A stretch of DNA of 6,793 bases. Origin: an uncultured Erysipelotrichaceae bacterium. Its GTDB lineage: Bacteria > Bacillota_I > Bacilli_A > RFN20 > CAG-826. Positions within the stretch are counted from its first letter, which is position 1; each line of letters begins with the position of its first letter. Positions 4,098-6,793 of this stretch are shown piece by piece. Below the pieces are notes generated by a model. It was given only the letters and a program-made list of their open reading frames with translations, did not search any database and was not told the DNA's origin. The stretch spans positions 1 to 6,793 of the forward strand of contig ONWJ01000084.1 of NCBI GenBank assembly GCA_900321535.1. The letters are read 5' to 3'. Position numbers and translations under genes: made by a program.

Positions 4098-6101
4098 GTG
4101 AATCTATCTTCTTCTCCTCGTCTGCAGGCAATGCTAGAGAAAATGGGGCTGCGCACCCCGATGGATGTATTGCTTCATCTTCCCCGCCGATATGATTCTT
4201 TTTCCTATACGCCGCGAGAGGAGTTGAAGCATCTTTCCTCGCATCAACGAATCGTTTTATATGGGGTGCTTCCAGAAGCGATTCGCTTTCGACGTTTTGG
4301 TGGGGCAAGCCGAGTGGATTTCAAGTTTTCTAGCGATACGGGGCTAGATTTTGATGTGGTGGCGTGGAACCGAACCTACCTCACGACCTTCTTAAAAGCC
4401 GGCGAGGATTACACGATTTCCGCGACCTTCGACGAGAAGAAGCATTGCTTGAATCTTCTTAACGCCAAGAAAGGGAGAATCCCACCGGAAGAAGCGCTTG
4501 TCCCAATCTATTCTTTGCCCGTGGATTTCCCAGATAAAGATTTCCGGGCGATTGTCCGGAAAGCATTCCGCAGTGTGCAAGGTTATATCCAAGATATCTT
4601 GCCCCTATATCTTCGGCAAAAATACCGCTTATTGCCCAAAGAAGAGGCATTATGGAAATGCCATTTTCCGTCTTGCCCGGAAGATATCCGACTTGGAATG
4701 AGGGTATTAAAATACGAAGAAGCCTTGCTATTTTGCCTGAAGAACCGCTTGGTAAAGGACAAAAACAAAGCGGTGGTCAAAGGCGAACTACCCAAGCTTG
4801 ATTATCCAAAAATCCGTGACTTCGTCCATCATCTTCCCTATACCTTGACCGAAGACCAAAAGCAGGCGGTCAAGGAGATTCTTTCCGACATGAGTAGCGA
4901 TGCCTTGATGACGCGTTTGCTGCAAGGGGATGTAGGAAGCGGGAAGACCTTGGTGGCCTCCATTGCTTTATTCGCCGCCTCCACTAGAGCTAGCCAAGGG
5001 GCGATCATGGCCCCGACCGACACGTTAGCGAGGCAGCATTATAAAAATCTCTCTGCTCTTTTAGAGCCATATGGGCTAAAAGTAGGGCTGCTTGTTGGGT
5101 CGTTGAATAGCAAAGAACGAGAGAGCATCAAAGTCGATCTCGCGCTTGGGGATATCGATGTGATCGTCGGGACGCATGCTTTGTTTTCTTCTGATATTTC
5201 CTATAAAAACCTTGGCCTCGTCATCATCGATGAGCAGCATAAATTCGGTGTCGCTCAACGTACCACATTGGCTAATAAAGGCGACCAAGCCGACGTTTTG
5301 CTTTTATCCGCGACCCCGATTCCACGTACTCTTTCGTTGACTCTTTTCGGGGAATTGGATGTCTCTTCTTTATCGACGTTTCCTTTTGCCAAACGCCAGG
5401 TGGAAACCGCGATTATCCCAAAGAAGGCAACCTTGCTTAACGCGCCCATCAAAGAAGAATTAGCCCGCGGAGGACGGGTCTATTTGGTCTGCCCTCAAAT
5501 CGATTATAGCGGTGAGAAAAAAGATTCCAGCGTTCTTGCGATCTATGATTATTTCGCCAAAAAATACCCGGGCAAAGTCGCCTTGCTCCATGGCAAGATG
5601 AAGGATGAAGAGAAGATTGAAGCGATTGCCTCTTTTACCGATGGAAGCCGCCCGATTTTGGTGTCCACTTCGGTCATCGAAGTAGGAATCGATGTCAAAG
5701 ATGCCCATTTGATGGAGATTTTTGATCCGAGCCACTTCTCCTTATCAAGCCTTCATCAGCTTCGTGGCAGGGTGGGCCGAGATGGCGAGAAAGCACGATG
5801 CTTGCTCGTTTATGATGGCAACGACGAAGAGGAAATCGAAAAGCTCAACGTCATCGTGCAATCTGAAGATGGCTTCCATATCGCCGAAGAAGATCTCAAG
5901 CGAAGAGGTCCAGGAACCTTCGCCGGAACCCGTCAATCGGGGATGCCGAACTTCGCATTCGCCAACTTGGTGAGCGATTTCGCGATGTTCGAATACGCCC
6001 GCATCGATGCCGAGGAAGTTTTAAGAAGGCGAAACGAGAAGGAGTGCGCTGAACTCATCGAGCGCATCGACGTCGAGAAAGATATCATCTCGCTTGCTTA
6101 G
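4098..6101 (+). CDS. recG: ATP-dependent DNA helicase RecG
   Basis: RecG is a superfamily 2 DNA translocase that reverses stalled replication forks and migrates Holliday junctions. With GTG 4098 the product is 667 residues. In order: an N-terminal segment with SSSPRLQAMLEKMGL and LLHLPRRYD, a wedge/OB-fold region (about 35-150), Walker A GDVGSGKT (277-284), DEQH box (378-381), SATPIPRT (404-411), motif V SVIEVGID, motif VI HQLRGRVGRDG (553-563), and the TRG region RRGPGTFAGTRQSG (from about 602) that couples ATP use to translocation. All motifs are intact. The frame is open to a GTG at 4035, but those 21 extra codons do not look like RecG, would almost touch the asnA start and lack a ribosome site; the promoter places transcription on 4098. 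It ends in TAG, showing amber is a working stop in this genome. Confidence 0.97.
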   Translation: MNLSSSPRLQAMLEKMGLRTPMDVLLHLPRRYDSFSYTPREELKHLSSHQRIVLYGVLPEAIRFRRFGGASRVDFKFSSDTGLDFDVVAWNRTYLTTFLKAGEDYTISATFDEKKHCLNLLNAKKGRIPPEEALVPIYSLPVDFPDKDFRAIVRKAFRSVQGYIQDILPLYLRQKYRLLPKEEALWKCHFPSCPEDIRLGMRVLKYEEALLFCLKNRLVKDKNKAVVKGELPKLDYPKIRDFVHHLPYTLTEDQKQAVKEILSDMSSDALMTRLLQGDVGSGKTLVASIALFAASTRASQGAIMAPTDTLARQHYKNLSALLEPYGLKVGLLVGSLNSKERESIKVDLALGDIDVIVGTHALFSSDISYKNLGLVIIDEQHKFGVAQRTTLANKGDQADVLLLSATPIPRTLSLTLFGELDVSSLSTFPFAKRQVETAIIPKKATLLNAPIKEELARGGRVYLVCPQIDYSGEKKDSSVLAIYDYFAKKYPGKVALLHGKMKDEEKIEAIASFTDGSRPILVSTSVIEVGIDVKDAHLMEIFDPSHFSLSSLHQLRGRVGRDGEKARCLLVYDGNDEEEIEKLNVIVQSEDGFHIAEEDLKRRGPGTFAGTRQSGMPNFAFANLVSDFAMFEYARIDAEEVLRRRNEKECAELIERIDVEKDIISLA

Positions 6102-6103
6102 TT

Positions 6104-6112
6104 TGCTACAAT
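6104..6112 (+). promoter_or_regulatory. Extended -10 element just after recG
   Basis: TGCTACAAT is identical to the recG promoter element and begins 3 nt after the recG stop. The predicted start is at about 6119. The only thing downstream before a strong terminator is a short structured stretch without a convincing reading frame. Confidence 0.45.
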
Positions 6113-6118
6113 AAACCC

Positions 6119-6205
6119 ATTCCCGATCCGCAGCAAACTCGCCGAGATGGGCATCATCGTCTGATCATCTTGAAATTGCTGAAGCGGGTTCGTCCCGCTT
6201 TTTTT
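6119..6205 (+). ncRNA. Candidate small structured RNA of about 87 nt
   Basis: The interval is bounded by an extended -10 and an intrinsic terminator. It can fold: CAGCAA (6131-6136) pairs with TTGCTG (6176-6181). Inside it, AGATG (6145-6149) and ATCA (6153-6156), separated by a GGC bulge, pair with TGAT (6162-6165) and CATCT (6166-6170) around the loop TCGTC. The terminator hairpin follows, although its first base pair abuts the outer stem. I recognise no RNA family. It may instead be only the recG 3' region. Confidence 0.35.
6182..6205 (+). terminator. Intrinsic terminator downstream of recG
   Basis: AAGCGGG (6182-6188), loop TTCGT, CCCGCTT (6194-6200), with seven T residues from 6199. A GC-rich stem with a UUCG-type loop makes this a strong terminator for recG and for any transcript starting at about 6119. 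Confidence 0.88.
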
Positions 6206-6241
6206 CATCGAACGATGCTCGAATCGCCAAAAGGCCTACGA

Positions 6242-6247
6242 TATAAT
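6242..6247 (+). promoter_or_regulatory. -10 element of the membrane-protein gene
   Basis: A perfect TATAAT; 17 nt upstream is TCGAAT (6219-6224), a poor -35. The predicted start at about 6254 gives a leader of roughly 67 nt before the ATG at 6321. I see no known riboswitch or attenuator in this leader. Confidence 0.5.
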
Positions 6248-6261
6248 TTGCATAACAAGAT

Positions 6262-6273
6262 TAAGCCTTCAAT
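6262..6273 (+). repeat. Short direct repeat flanking the membrane-protein gene, copy 1
   Basis: TAAGCCTTCAAT here and TAAGCCCTCAAT at 6779-6790 match at 11 of 12 positions and lie on either side of the membrane-protein gene. At this length chance is possible. Confidence 0.35.
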
Positions 6274-6304
6274 CAATGAATAAAGAGCATAATCAATGTG
6301 CATT

Positions 6305-6311
6305 GGAGGGG
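6305..6311 (+). promoter_or_regulatory. Ribosome binding site of the membrane-protein gene
   Basis: GGAGGGG lies 9 nt upstream of the ATG at 6321 and supports that start. It contrasts with the lack of such a site before the toxin gene, asnA and recG. Confidence 0.65.
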
Positions 6312-6320
6312 TAGGCAACG

Positions 6321-6770
6321 ATGAAGCGTTTTATTCCGAGAACAAATCTATGTATCTTTCAATCGTTGACGATTATGTTCATGCCGCTCTTGACGATTCC
6401 GGCATTTAAACTGTCAAAAGGAGTTGTGCTAATTGTGATTCTTCTTTTACTCGGGGTTGTTTGGGCTGCTGATTTATTGCTATTCATTCTTTCCTTTATT
6501 CGATTGTGGAATGTTCCCATGTTCATCGGGCCAGAAGGCATATCAGCAAAAAAGAAAACAATCCGTTGGAGCGATGTTAAATCCATAAAACTGACACAAA
6601 AATGTAAATCTATTTATGGTTATCTTCATGTCCGCATAATAATCACAACAATTGATGGATTGGAATTAAGATTTGAACCAACTCCGCAAATATATAAATG
6701 GATTCACGATGTGTGTCCCAATTTGAGTTTTATTAGGCAACTCGACGATTGTTTTGATAATGCAAATTAA
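6321..6770 (+). CDS. Two-helix membrane protein of unknown function with a cytosolic beta-rich domain
   Basis: A 149-residue protein. Two hydrophobic segments, about 9-29 and 34-61, form a probable transmembrane hairpin that leaves both termini on the same side; K2, R3, R7 at the start and the basic KKK at 77-79 suggest that side is the cytosol. Residues about 66-136 form a soluble part: MFIGPEGISAKKKTIRWSDVKSIKL, then alternating hydrophobic strands and a final helix (QIYKWIHDVCP). This order (short hairpin, then a strand pattern with G-I-x-x-K and I-x-W-S-D-V-x-S-I) resembles bacterial PH-like membrane proteins such as the YdbT/YcxB type, but this is inference from pattern only. It has a clear promoter and Shine-Dalgarno sequence, is AT-rich and appears monocistronic. 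No specific role can be assigned. Confidence 0.7.
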   Translation: MKRFIPRTNLCIFQSLTIMFMPLLTIPAFKLSKGVVLIVILLLLGVVWAADLLLFILSFIRLWNVPMFIGPEGISAKKKTIRWSDVKSIKLTQKCKSIYGYLHVRIIITTIDGLELRFEPTPQIYKWIHDVCPNLSFIRQLDDCFDNAN

Positions 6771-6793
6771 TGTCATGGTAAGCCCTCAATTTA

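Noticed and set aside
6102..6164. In-frame continuation after the recG TAG: 20 sense codons ending in TGA, containing IRSKLAEMGIIV
   Set aside because: It looks protein-like but is short, does not resemble a RecG C-terminus, and overlaps a promoter-like element. I take it as chance or relic, not as evidence that TAG is read through.
1..6793. CRISPR arrays, tRNA or rRNA genes
   Set aside because: No regularly spaced repeats, tRNA cloverleaf or rRNA segments were seen on either strand.

Overview
The window looks like the genome of a low-to-moderate GC Gram-positive bacterium, probably an uncultured gut member of the Bacilli/Erysipelotrichales/Mollicutes-like group. This is inferred from a short Firmicutes-style AsnA, a compact RecG (about 667 residues), a small secreted protein, clear intrinsic terminators and several promoters lying directly on start codons. 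TAA, TGA and TAG all appear as gene ends, and nothing suggests a recoded stop. At the left edge, roughly positions 1 to 720 are clearly more GC-rich and carry the N-terminal part of an IS91-family (HUH, Y2-type) transposase on the minus strand. This is an imported mobile element.

Layout: (1) 1-718, minus strand, IS91-like transposase cut by the window edge, with a cluster of hairpins at 739-819 that probably includes the element's end. (2) 837-1481, minus strand, small secreted protein of unknown function, with its own promoter, a Shine-Dalgarno sequence and a hairpin/U-tract after its stop. (3) 1597-2979, plus strand, a two-gene toxin-antitoxin-type module: an HTH domain fused to a DUF3990-like ADP-ribosyltransferase-fold domain, overlapping by ATGA with a partner gene. 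The partner's frame is interrupted by an in-frame TAG at codon 70 and then continues open for 97 more codons with recognisable family sequence. A 14-bp direct repeat (GGACAAGTAAGTTT) sits at each end of this module. (4) 3007-3033, a bidirectional terminator shared with asnA. (5) 3031-4032, minus strand, asnA (aspartate-ammonia ligase), divergent from (6) 4098-6101, plus strand, recG (branch-migrating helicase). (7) 6104-6205, a promoter-like extended -10, nested hairpins and a strong terminator, which together suggest a small RNA of about 87 nt. (8) 6321-6770, plus strand, a two-helix membrane protein with a cytosolic domain, with promoter and Shine-Dalgarno sequence.

asnA and recG are housekeeping genes. 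The stretch to their left is accessory: an IS91 fragment, a secreted protein and a repeat-bounded HTH-ART module. The most notable observation is that module: a toxin that looks intact beside an antitoxin interrupted by a single amber codon, with dyad symmetry over a promoter that starts transcription within about 2 nt of the toxin ATG. A second theme is that the toxin gene, recG and perhaps asnA appear to be leaderless, while the secreted and membrane protein genes use normal Shine-Dalgarno sites.
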